Below, one piece after another: positions 1-7,018 of a stretch of DNA of 64,000 nucleotides. Each line of letters begins with the position of its first letter. Position 1 is the stretch's first letter. Origin of the DNA: Chitinophaga agrisoli (GTDB lineage Bacteria > Bacteroidota > Bacteroidia > Chitinophagales > Chitinophagaceae); assembly GCF_008386695.1 (NCBI RefSeq), contig NZ_VUOC01000004.1, forward strand, positions 1,614,327 to 1,678,326, in the 5' to 3' direction. The position numbers were made by a program, and so were the translations under genes. The notes under the pieces are model-generated. The model worked only from the letters and a program-made list of their open reading frames with translations. It made no database searches and was not told where the DNA came from.

Positions 1-359
1 TGATTACCGGTCTGACAAACAGATGCATGTACGATATGCGCCACATCCATCTTCTCCGCTGCACGCACCAGCGTATTGATCTGCCGTCTTTCGGAATCTG
101 TGCCATTATCCATCCCCTGCACGGAATATACCCCGTGTACGCCGGCCAGCGCCGCCTCCAGCGAGGGCATATCTTCCAGGTCTGCTATTACTACCTCCGC
201 ACCAGCGCTTTCCAACGCAACAGCGCCAACCGTATACCTGGAGGCCGCACGGGTCATGATCCGCACACGGTTGTCTTTTTTTAACAACGCAGCAGCTACT
301 GCCCCTCCCTGCGTACCGGTAGCCCCGGTTACCAGTATAACTTTATCCTGACTTAACAT
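1..359 (-). CDS. NmrA-like NAD(P)-binding protein (3' end outside window)
   Basis: The reading frame starts with ATG at 359 and runs without a stop off the left edge, so only about the first 119 residues are present. The start of the protein carries a Rossmann dinucleotide-binding motif (VTGATGTQGGAV, residues 10-21), followed by a basic region (MTRAASR) where NADPH specificity is usually set, and then the DLEDMPSLEAALAGVHGVYSVQ stretch in pieces typical of NmrA/HSCARG-like proteins. Such proteins are redox-sensing regulators or NAD(P)H-dependent reductases of the atypical SDR group. The gene is divergent from a Crp/Fnr regulator, and an FNR-type box lies between them, so control by that regulator is likely (inference). 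Product class is fairly sure; function is not. Confidence 0.8.
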   Translation of the reverse strand, partial: MLSQDKVILVTGATGTQGGAVAAALLKKDNRVRIMTRAASRYTVGAVALESAGAEVVIADLEDMPSLEAALAGVHGVYSVQGMDNGTDSERRQINTLVRAAEKMDVAHIVHASVCQTGN

Positions 360-381
360 ATCATCTATTGATTTTGCCCCG

Positions 382-409
382 CAAAACTAGCAGGCGGTCC
401 GCTTTTCAA
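382..409 (-). promoter_or_regulatory. Bacteroidota-type promoter of the NmrA-like gene
   Basis: On the minus strand TAGTTTTG (389-382) matches the Bacteroidota -7 consensus TAnnTTTG. A TTG element lies 17 bp upstream (409-407). Transcription would begin near 376, giving a short leader before the ATG at 359. Confidence 0.5.
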
Positions 410-433
410 CTATGACATTTGCTAAGAAAAACC

Positions 434-447
434 TTGACAAATATCAA
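434..447. promoter_or_regulatory. FNR-type box between divergent genes
   Basis: TTGACAAATATCAA matches the FNR consensus TTGAT-N4-ATCAA with one mismatch. It lies about 40 bp upstream of the -7 element TATCTTTG (466-473) of the Crp/Fnr gene and about 60 bp upstream of the presumed start of the NmrA-like transcript. The adjacent regulator has the ETLSR recognition helix expected to read TTGAT half-sites, so autoregulation is likely (inference). Confidence 0.5.
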
Positions 448-491
448 GACCCCGGCAAATGCCGTTATCTTTGCCCAAACGTTGTACAACG

Positions 492-1085
492 GTGTTAAAC
501 GCATTCAAAGAGTATATTAGAAGCAGGGTAACCATCACAGACCAGGAATGGGACCGTATCGCCGCGATCTGCACCATCAAAAAGCTGCGGAAGAAACAAT
601 ACCTCCTCCAGGAAGGCGAAGTATGGAAACACTATGCATTCATCATCCAGGGCTGCCTGCGCACCTATACTGTAGATGAAAAAGGCGATGAACATATCAT
701 CAGCTTCGCAGCAGAGAACTGGTGGGCCGGCGACCGCGAAAGCCTGCTCACAGGCAACAACTCCATCTTTAATATCGACGCCATCGAAGACAGCATCATA
801 TTGCTCATAAAAAAAGCAGATTTTGAAGCGGTCTGCAAAGAGATCCCCGCCATCGCGGAAATGGTAAAAGACATTGCAGAAAAGAACTCCATCGCTGCCC
901 AAAAGCGCATCCACGCCGTCATCAGCTATACCGCCCAGGAACAATACCTGAACTTTATCACCCAATACCCAGGTTTCGCTTCCCGTGTACCCCAGCACAT
1001 GATAGCCGCTTACCTGGGCATCTCCGCAGAAACCCTGAGCCGCGTACGCAAACAGACCGCCAATACCCAACCACCCACCCATTGA
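492..1085 (+). CDS. Crp/Fnr family transcriptional regulator
   Basis: The protein has an N-terminal cyclic-nucleotide-binding-like beta-roll (roughly residues 15-125 of the long form) and a C-terminal winged helix. The recognition helix reads SAETLSRVRK, so the E-x-x-S-R contact residues used by FNR to bind TTGAT are kept. No N-terminal cysteine cluster of the FNR iron-sulphur type is present, so the signal it senses is unknown. The open frame extends up to an ATG at 459, but a good -7 promoter element (TATCTTTG, 466-473) lies inside that extension. The first start codon downstream of the predicted transcript start is GTG at 492, which I prefer; ATG 459 remains possible. It probably regulates itself, the divergent NmrA-like gene and the reductase downstream, given the FNR-like boxes at 434, 1082 and 1104. 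Confidence 0.85.
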   Translation: MLNAFKEYIRSRVTITDQEWDRIAAICTIKKLRKKQYLLQEGEVWKHYAFIIQGCLRTYTVDEKGDEHIISFAAENWWAGDRESLLTGNNSIFNIDAIEDSIILLIKKADFEAVCKEIPAIAEMVKDIAEKNSIAAQKRIHAVISYTAQEQYLNFITQYPGFASRVPQHMIAAYLGISAETLSRVRKQTANTQPPTH

Positions 1086-1117
1086 TATTTATCAAGCTAT
1101 TTCTTATCAAATATCAA
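1082..1117 (+). promoter_or_regulatory. Two FNR-type boxes upstream of the F420-type reductase gene
   Basis: TTGATATTTATCAA at 1082-1095 is a perfect match to TTGAT-N4-ATCAA and overlaps the stop codon of the regulator. A second, weaker site (TTATCAAATATCAA, 1104-1117) has one good half. The -7 element TACCTTTG lies at 1140-1147. If the transcript starts near 1152, the second site is centred about -41.5 and the first about -63, which are usual activator positions. No clear -33 element is seen, as expected for an activated promoter. Confidence 0.5.
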
Positions 1118-1168
1118 TGCGGCCCCTTCCTCAACCCGGTACCTTTGCAGTACTAAAAGACGAATTTT

Positions 1169-1762
1169 ATGAAGAAAACATTCGGAATTATAGGCGCTGG
1201 CAATATCGCCAAAGCAGTAGCCGCACATTTGATAAAAGCCGGCTACCCGGTCATGATCAGCAGCCGTAAAAACCCTGAGGAGTTAAAGGGAACCGTACCC
1301 GGCGCCACCACCGGCACACCCGCCCAGGCAGCCCAGGCAGATATCGTGATCCTGGCCATGCCCTGGTCACAACTATCCACCCTTAAAGACTTAACAAACT
1401 GGCATAACCGCATCGTCCTCGACGCTACCAACCATTTCGTTACCTATGCACCAGATTTCCAGCTGGATAATATCGGCGATCGCGCCTCCAGCGAAGTAGT
1501 ACTGGATCATATACCCGGCGCCCGCCTGGTAAAGGCATTCAATACCCTGTACTTCAAAGTGCTGGAGCTGGATCCGCAGGAACCTGCCGGCAAACGCGTG
1601 CTGTTCATCTCCGGCAACCATGCAGATACTAATAAGGAAATAGCGGAGATCATTGAAACCCTGGGCTTCAGCGTGGTAAACCTGGGCTCCCTGGCCACCG
1701 GCGGTAAGCTGCAACAGGCCAAAGGCCCCCTGGCAGCCCTCAACCTGCTGAGAAAGGCATAA
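1169..1762 (+). CDS. NADPH-dependent F420-reductase-like oxidoreductase (NAD-binding)
   Basis: The 197-residue protein starts with a Rossmann motif (GIIGAGNIAKAVAAHL, residues 6-21) followed by ISSRKNPEEL, where the SR pair is typical of NADPH-binding members. The middle (VILAMPWSQL) and the segment VVLDHIPGARLVKAFNTLYFKVL resemble the F420-dependent NADP reductase-like family (PF03807 type), which has the conserved V-K-AFNT signature. Many bacterial members do not use F420 and their substrates are unknown. The gene lies 83 bp downstream of the Crp/Fnr regulator in the same direction and has its own promoter element at 1140-1147 with FNR-like boxes upstream. A hairpin terminator follows it. 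Confidence 0.85.
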   Translation: MKKTFGIIGAGNIAKAVAAHLIKAGYPVMISSRKNPEELKGTVPGATTGTPAQAAQADIVILAMPWSQLSTLKDLTNWHNRIVLDATNHFVTYAPDFQLDNIGDRASSEVVLDHIPGARLVKAFNTLYFKVLELDPQEPAGKRVLFISGNHADTNKEIAEIIETLGFSVVNLGSLATGGKLQQAKGPLAALNLLRKA

Positions 1763-1778
1763 ACAGCCACAAATAAAA

Positions 1779-1818
1779 AGATCCCGCAGGCCATACAACC
1801 CGCGGGATCTTCTTTGTT
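1779..1818. terminator. Bidirectional intrinsic terminator
   Basis: AAGATCCCGC (1779-1788) pairs with GCGGGATCTT (1802-1811) in a perfect 10-bp stem. It is followed by a T-rich run on the plus strand and preceded by A-rich sequence, so it can stop transcription of the reductase (+) and of the lipoprotein gene (-), which converge here. Confidence 0.75.
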
Positions 1819-1827
1819 TTTAAACAA

Positions 1828-2361
1828 CTATTCAAACGGCGCAGAAAACTCACCTTCGGTGATCTTGATCACCTTAGTGCCGCTCACCGTTCCCCCAAAA
1901 GTACCCTTCACCTCCTTATCGTTAATGGAGCTAATAGTAATAACAAATGCATCCGTTGTAACCGCAGACAATGTGGAAGCAGTATAGTTATCCTGGCTCG
2001 TACCGCCATTGGCCTGCTTATAGATACTATAGATAACGACCATGGTGGTCACTCCGCCATCCAGGTTATAGGTACCTGCCGCTACCGGCGCCGGCCCGTC
2101 AAGAATGGCCAGCTGAATGTTCTCGCTATTCTCTTCCGGGCCATTGGTACTACCCACTACGCTAACCATATTACGTACATCCCGGTGGGCCTTCACACTA
2201 AAAGCAAAATCAGTCAGCTTACCATCCACTTTAGCCCTTATGAATGATTTTCCCTCCGGTTCGCCAGGGCCATTATTGTCATCCTTCTTACAGGCCGGCA
2301 ATGCCGCTGCTACCGCGCATAACAGCAGGCCGTACAAAACTTTACGCATGTTTTTCATCAT
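1828..2361 (-). CDS. Lipoprotein of unknown function (DUF6252-like)
   Basis: The 177-residue protein has a lipoprotein signal peptide (KVLYGLLLCAVAAALPAC with lipobox LPAC at about residue 24) followed by an acidic linker KKDDNNGPGEPEG. The mature part begins SFIRAKVDGK and is beta-rich, with GTYNLDG and VKGTFGGTVSG motifs. This layout (Cys, short linker, 'kvdGk...f' opening, 'GtF.g.v' near the end) is common in Bacteroidota outer-membrane lipoproteins of the DUF6252 type; the family name is from memory. The start could be the second or fifth residue Met. Nothing suggests an enzyme. Confidence 0.7.
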   Translation of the reverse strand: MMKNMRKVLYGLLLCAVAAALPACKKDDNNGPGEPEGKSFIRAKVDGKLTDFAFSVKAHRDVRNMVSVVGSTNGPEENSENIQLAILDGPAPVAAGTYNLDGGVTTMVVIYSIYKQANGGTSQDNYTASTLSAVTTDAFVITISSINDKEVKGTFGGTVSGTKVIKITEGEFSAPFE

Positions 2362-2458
2362 AAAAATAAGGTGATCTTTTGCTGCCTGAAATTAACAGGC
2401 AGCGCCGGGGCTGACAATACCGGTTTATAGGTATTTACAAATACCGGGTTATCGTTGC

Positions 2459-3241
2459 TCAGGGGGTTAACAGCTGCGTCTTAACAGCTTCCGCATAGGA
2501 GTAGGCAGTTTTAATACGCGTTTCTTTCGCATCATTCATGATCACTACATAGGTGCCCTTAAAGTATTTATGCAGCTCTTTTATTTGCAGCTTATTGATG
2601 ATAAAACTGCGGTGTATGCGTACAAACTCCGCCGGCAAACGGGTTTGCAGGTAATTAAGCGGGTACTCCACCAGCCTGGTCTCCTGGTAGGTATGCAGCT
2701 GTACATATTTATCATTGGCGGCAAAGAAACAGATCTCCCCCACAGGCACCAGCTGTATCTTATTCCCTGTTTTTACCGGTATGGTGCTGATGCGGTCCTC
2801 TGTCCGCCGTTCCTGTAGCAGCGCCTGCAATTGCTGCAGCTGTTGCAGTATATCCGCTGCCGGCGCCTTTCTTTCCGCCACCCGCCGCATGGTAAGCGCC
2901 AGCCGCTCTTCCTCTACCGGTTTTAACAGGTAATCCAGCGATTGTTGCTCAAAAGCCCGCACCGCATACTCCTCATAGGCCGTTACAAAAACGATCAGCG
3001 GTACATAACTCAGCCGGTGCAGTATCTCCAGCCCATTAAACCCCGGCAGCTGTATATCCAGGAAAACAAGGTCCGGCCGCAGGCGGTTAATGGCTTCAAT
3101 AGCGGATGCCCCGTCCATGGCCTCTCCAATGACCTGTACCTCCGGGTAGGCCAGCAGCGCTTTGCGCAGGCGGTGTATGGCTATTTCCTCATCATCCACC
3201 AACAACGTTTTGATGATGGATGGGGACAGTAAGCTGGACAT
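2459..3241 (-). CDS. LytTR-family response regulator
   Basis: Residues about 10-125 form a CheY-like receiver (KTLLVDDEEIA acidic pocket, phospho-acceptor Asp in DLVFLDIQLPGFNG, and conserved VTAYEEYAVRAFEQQSLDYLLKPV). A linker leads to a C-terminal LytTR DNA-binding domain (about 150-255; ICFFAANDKYVQLHT, FVRIHRSFIIN). It is the output partner of the histidine kinase directly upstream; the frames overlap by 50 bp, which indicates translational coupling. LytTR regulators bind short direct repeats as dimers. The target is not evident; the membrane-protein gene upstream is the nearest candidate. Confidence 0.9.
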   Translation of the reverse strand: MSSLLSPSIIKTLLVDDEEIAIHRLRKALLAYPEVQVIGEAMDGASAIEAINRLRPDLVFLDIQLPGFNGLEILHRLSYVPLIVFVTAYEEYAVRAFEQQSLDYLLKPVEEERLALTMRRVAERKAPAADILQQLQQLQALLQERRTEDRISTIPVKTGNKIQLVPVGEICFFAANDKYVQLHTYQETRLVEYPLNYLQTRLPAEFVRIHRSFIINKLQIKELHKYFKGTYVVIMNDAKETRIKTAYSYAEAVKTQLLTP

Positions 3242-4232
3242 ATTTCTCAGGCGTATTATTAAACGTTAAACTATAATCATCGGCATACAACAACTTTAAT
3301 TTATTCATCACCAGCTGTAACCCCGCCCCGGTATGGGGCCGCTCCGGGAATGCCGGCCCAGGATCAGCAACCGTGATCACCATAGCAGCCCCCGCTACCC
3401 TGATCTTAATATCGATCACCCCTCCCGCTGCCCGGGCCTCTATCCCATGTTTTACCGCATTCTCCACAAGAGGCTGCAATACAAACGAAGCGGTCTGCAG
3501 CGACAGTGTGCCCGGGTCTGCGTCAATAGTATACTGCATCCGGCGCTCAAACCTTATCTGCTGCATATCCAGGTAGGTACGCACAATATCCAGTTCGTCC
3601 ATAACCGTATGGTAGGTGGCGCTGTTCTTATGCAGCGTAAACCGGAAGAACTTCGACAACAGCAATACCAGCGTTTCCGCCTTACCAGGATCTTTAGAGA
3701 TAAGACCCGCGATCGTATTGTGCACATTATACAGGAAATGCGGGTTGATCTTAGCCCGTAACAATTCCAGCTCAAAAACGGCCTGTTGCCGCTCCAGCTG
3801 CAGCATCCGGTATGCCTGGCCAGATATCCGGTTTTCCAGTGAACGCTGCCATTCCAGGCTCACATAAGCAGGGATGCCTATTACCAGCACCACCAGTATA
3901 TTCAGTATATACACGCTCCCACCCTGCAGAAAATGGTAACCGGCGCCGGGCAGATACAATGTCTGCAATAACAGGATTATTTCCGTACCTATCAGCGCAG
4001 TAAGGATCAGCGCCGCCGTCATAATAGCTGCCCGCACGCCCGGATGGGCTACCGTCAGCAGAAAATACCGCCGCTGATAAATAACCAGCATCATCAGCGA
4101 CCCGATCGTCACACAGGAAACCACCTGCGTAAGGATGCGCACCGGCCGGTGATCATAAGTAAAGTACAGGAATATGCCAAAGGCCAACCCGGTAAAAAGG
4201 CAGATCAGTAAAGTATAAATAGCCCGCCGCAT
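3192..4232 (-). CDS. Sensor histidine kinase, LytS/YehU-like (His_kinase domain)
   Basis: The N-terminal half has four or five hydrophobic segments (for example AIYTLLICLFTGLAFGIFLY and ILNILVVLVIGIPAYVSL). The cytoplasmic part has the HFLYNVHNTIAGLI motif with the phospho-accepting His, typical of the PF06580 kinase type, then an ATPase with N box LVENAVKHGIE and a glycine-rich GAGLQLVMNKL. The open frame begins at 4277, but the Met at 4232 (MRRAIYTLL) directly follows the upstream stop codon at 4234-4236 and is the better start. It forms an operon with the LytTR regulator (50-bp overlap) and the membrane protein. The signal sensed is unknown. Confidence 0.9.
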   Translation of the reverse strand: MRRAIYTLLICLFTGLAFGIFLYFTYDHRPVRILTQVVSCVTIGSLMMLVIYQRRYFLLTVAHPGVRAAIMTAALILTALIGTEIILLLQTLYLPGAGYHFLQGGSVYILNILVVLVIGIPAYVSLEWQRSLENRISGQAYRMLQLERQQAVFELELLRAKINPHFLYNVHNTIAGLISKDPGKAETLVLLLSKFFRFTLHKNSATYHTVMDELDIVRTYLDMQQIRFERRMQYTIDADPGTLSLQTASFVLQPLVENAVKHGIEARAAGGVIDIKIRVAGAAMVITVADPGPAFPERPHTGAGLQLVMNKLKLLYADDYSLTFNNTPEKYVQLTVPIHHQNVVGG

Positions 4233-4233
4233 A

Positions 4234-4890
4234 TTACAATCTGGTGCTGCTTTGTAAAGGAATACGCTTATAACCAAGCATAATAAAGGTAATGATAATA
4301 CAAGTCACCCCGGCCACAGACGGGAGGAACTGGCTATAAGGCTTATACTGCGGCAGCACCGTACCGGTGAACGCGGATGTAATGGCGCTGAACGCGCTCA
4401 CCATCTTATAGGTATGCTCATACAACACCGCCCTGGCTAGAATTCCTGTAGGCAATAGGGGCTTAAGCAGATCATATACCGTTACCAGGAACAACGCGCC
4501 CAGCGTGGAATAAATAACCACCGGCGACCAATACAGGCCATGGCTATGCATATAATACAGGTAATAGATGCCGGCCGCCATTACGGCCACAGGCGCCAGC
4601 AGGTCCACGATCCCCGGCCGCCTTCCCCGGAGCCGGATAGCCCGGATGCCGCTAAAACAGGTATAACCGCTCAATAGGGTGATCACCAGCAAAAAATTAT
4701 TGCGGTTAAAAAGCAGGATCCCCGCCAATCCCGTGATGATCACAATACTGATCATCCAGCTAAAGGTCCAGCCGGCCCGCAAATGCATATGGCCGCCCTT
4801 GCGGGATAGCAGCGCTATAAAACCTGCTGCCAGGGCTATACTGCCCGCTGTGGCATGTATGATGATGTTGATGTGATGGATCGTTTCCAT
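4234..4890 (-). CDS. Multi-spanning inner-membrane protein of unknown function
   Basis: From ATG 4890 the protein has about 218 residues and six or seven hydrophobic helices, beginning METIHHINIIIHATAGSIAL. The frame can be extended to a GTG at 4914. Conserved-looking His residues near the start and in the loop GGHMHLRAGW resemble DUF2306-like or heme-handling membrane proteins, but I do not recognise a family with confidence. Its stop codon sits directly before the start of the histidine kinase, so the three genes (membrane protein, kinase, regulator) form one unit and the protein may help sense or respond to the same signal (inference). Confidence 0.75.
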   Translation of the reverse strand: METIHHINIIIHATAGSIALAAGFIALLSRKGGHMHLRAGWTFSWMISIVIITGLAGILLFNRNNFLLVITLLSGYTCFSGIRAIRLRGRRPGIVDLLAPVAVMAAGIYYLYYMHSHGLYWSPVVIYSTLGALFLVTVYDLLKPLLPTGILARAVLYEHTYKMVSAFSAITSAFTGTVLPQYKPYSQFLPSVAGVTCIIITFIMLGYKRIPLQSSTRL

Positions 4891-5010
4891 AAGCCGGTAA
4901 GTTTTAGTCACCACAAAGCAACCGTTATCGGCCCCGGTAAAAAGATATTTCCGGCGGAATGGGATATTTCCGGGGGAAACAGGACATTGCCGCTCTTTAT
5001 TTGATTTTCG

Positions 5011-5018
5011 TACCTTTG
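5011..5018 (+). promoter_or_regulatory. TAnnTTTG promoter element placed for a leaderless transcript
   Basis: TACCTTTG matches the Bacteroidota -7 consensus and lies only four bases before the ATG at 5023. Transcription would start on or next to the first codon, so the AraC gene is either leaderless or starts at a later Met such as 5074. Confidence 0.45.
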
Positions 5019-5022
5019 CACC

Positions 5023-5925
5023 ATGACAAACTTATTAGAGCTGCAGCAATTCTATAAAGTGTTCAACAAATCCATGGAGCCCATGCACCAGGAGATAGGG
5101 CACTTTAACATCTTTAAGGTGGAAGACCTGCTGCTGCCCGATAATAAGCCCAATTACAGCCGCCGCAATTTCTTTAAAGTAAGCCTGGTCACGGGTCATA
5201 GTAAGATCCATTACGCGGATAAATGTATGGAAGTACAGGACACCGCGCTTGTATTCACCAACCCCATGATCCCCTATAACTGGGAAAGGATCAGCGAAAA
5301 ACACAGCGGTTACGTCTGCATCTTCACGGAAGACTTTTTCAGCCGTTTTGGCCCGTTAAAGGATTATCCCGTTTTCCAGTTCACGGATACCGCGGTGGTT
5401 CCCCTCTCCCCCCAACAGCTGCCCCCATACCAGGAGCTGTTTGATAAAATGTGGAACGAGCTCCAGGGCGATTACCAGTATAAATATGATCTGCTGCGCA
5501 ACCTCCTCATGGAAGTCATCCATGGGGCGCAAAAGATGCAACCCGCTGCCAGCCATCCCCAGACAGGCTCCAACGCCGCAGAAAGGATCACCGCCATCTT
5601 CGCGGAGCTGCTGGAAAGACAGTTCCCCATAGAGCTAAGCAACCAGGTACTGCAGCTTAGCACCCCCGCCGCATTTGCCCGCCAGCTGAACGTACACGTT
5701 AACCACCTCAATAAGGCCCTCAGGGAAACCACCGGCCAAACCACCTCTAAGCTGATCAGCGACCGCATCCTCCAGGAAGCCCGGATCCTGCTAAAAAGCA
5801 CCAACTGGACGGTCAACGAGATCGCCTGGAGCCTTGGCTTTAAAGAGCCCAACCACTTCTCCTCCTTTTTCAAGAATATGGCCGGCGCTACGCCCAAACA
5901 ATTCCGCCAAACAGCCATTGATTGA
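5023..5925 (+). CDS. AraC-family transcriptional regulator
   Basis: The 300-residue protein has an N-terminal cupin-like sensor domain (about 20-150, containing GHFNIFKVEDL and VQDTALVFTNPMIPYNW) and a C-terminal pair of helix-turn-helix motifs (about 195-297). In the second one DRILQEARILLKSTNWTVNEIAWSLGFKEPNHFSSFFKNMAGATPKQFR fits the AraC signature (quoted in two overlapping parts: NEIAWSLGF and NHFSSFFKNMAGATPKQFR). It lies 81 bp upstream of the SDR gene in the same direction, a common arrangement for a regulator and its target. The effector is unknown. Confidence 0.9.
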   Translation: MTNLLELQQFYKVFNKSMEPMHQEIGHFNIFKVEDLLLPDNKPNYSRRNFFKVSLVTGHSKIHYADKCMEVQDTALVFTNPMIPYNWERISEKHSGYVCIFTEDFFSRFGPLKDYPVFQFTDTAVVPLSPQQLPPYQELFDKMWNELQGDYQYKYDLLRNLLMEVIHGAQKMQPAASHPQTGSNAAERITAIFAELLERQFPIELSNQVLQLSTPAAFARQLNVHVNHLNKALRETTGQTTSKLISDRILQEARILLKSTNWTVNEIAWSLGFKEPNHFSSFFKNMAGATPKQFRQTAID

Positions 5926-6006
5926 TTTCTGTAGTTTTTGCTTTCGTTTTAGTATCGCCCGGATTGCTATATGATGGACCTTTGCGCTACTAAAACGGAT
6001 TAAGTT

Positions 6007-6909
6007 ATGTGGACAAAAAAAGATATACCCGCCCAAAACGGTAAAACCGTTATCGTAACAGGCGCAAACGCAGGCATTGGCTATGAAACAGCCCTTGCTT
6101 TATACGAAGCCGGCGCTCATGTGGTACTGGCCTGCAGAAGCCTCGGGAACGCGCAACTGGCCCTGGATAAAATAAAAGCCCATAAAGGCGCCGGTACCCT
6201 GGAAATAGCCCAGCTGGACCTCGCCAGCCTGGCAGCCGTAAAACGGTTCGCCCAGGATTTCCTCCAAAAACACCAGCAGCTGCACATCCTGATCAATAAC
6301 GCCGGCGTGATGATCCCCCCGGCCTCCAAAACAGAAGACGGATTTGAGCTGCAGTTTGGCGTTAATTTCATCGGTCATTTTGCCCTCACCGGCCACCTTT
6401 ACCCCCTGCTTAAAGCCACGCCCGGTTCCCGCGTAGTGACCGTTAGCAGCATGGCCTATGTAAGAGGCGTCATCGACTTCAGCAACCTGCATTCAGAGCA
6501 CTCTTACGATGCCATGCGCGAATACTGCCAAAGCAAACTGGCCAACATCTTATTTACACTTGAACTGGAACGCAGGATAACAGCTACCGGCGGCAATATA
6601 CGTTCTATCGCCGCACAGCCGGGAGCTAACAAAACGGAGCTCTCCCGCCATATGACCCAGGAGCAATATGACGCCGCTGTACAACGTATAGGTGAATTGA
6701 TGGAAGCCTGGCAGGGCGCACTGCCCTCCCTCTATGCAGCCGTAATGCCGGATGCAGCAGGCGCTGATCTCTATAGCCCCGACCAGGATAATGGCTACAG
6801 AGGGTATCCCGCCAAAATGGAGCTCTTACCCCACGCGCTGGACGAAGCCCTGGCTAAACAGCTGTGGGAATATGCAGAAGAGGTAACAGGTGTGAAATAT
6901 CCGGCATAA
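6007..6909 (+). CDS. SDR-family oxidoreductase (retinol-dehydrogenase-like)
   Basis: The 300-residue protein has the classical SDR elements: TGANAGIGY cofactor motif (about residues 19-27), CRSLGNAQLA after the second strand (NADP preference), LINNAGVM (NNAG motif), catalytic Ser in VSSMAYVRG, and YCQSKLAN in place of YxxxK. The size and motifs resemble the protochlorophyllide-reductase/retinol-dehydrogenase-like group. The substrate cannot be read from the sequence. It follows the AraC regulator and is closed by an intrinsic terminator at 6977-7010. Confidence 0.88.
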   Translation: MWTKKDIPAQNGKTVIVTGANAGIGYETALALYEAGAHVVLACRSLGNAQLALDKIKAHKGAGTLEIAQLDLASLAAVKRFAQDFLQKHQQLHILINNAGVMIPPASKTEDGFELQFGVNFIGHFALTGHLYPLLKATPGSRVVTVSSMAYVRGVIDFSNLHSEHSYDAMREYCQSKLANILFTLELERRITATGGNIRSIAAQPGANKTELSRHMTQEQYDAAVQRIGELMEAWQGALPSLYAAVMPDAAGADLYSPDQDNGYRGYPAKMELLPHALDEALAKQLWEYAEEVTGVKYPA

Positions 6910-6976
6910 ATCCCGGTTAAACGCTGTTCCTGCATCAAACAGGTCAACAGTATATGTAGACAGTAGAACAATTCCG

Positions 6977-7010
6977 GTATGCTGGCATTAAAAGCCAGCA
7001 TACTTATTTT
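6977..7010 (+). terminator. Intrinsic terminator after the SDR gene
   Basis: GTATGCTGGC (6977-6986) pairs with GCCAGCATAC (6994-7003) across a 7-base loop, followed by TTATTTT. It separates the SDR gene from the convergent oxidoreductase gene that ends at 7019. Confidence 0.75.
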
Positions 7011-7018
7011 CCCATGCA

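Noticed and set aside
495-1082. 195-codon minus-strand ORF opposite the Crp/Fnr gene
   Set aside because: It is an antisense shadow of a well-supported gene, with a Cys/Phe/Gly-rich translation typical of such shadows.
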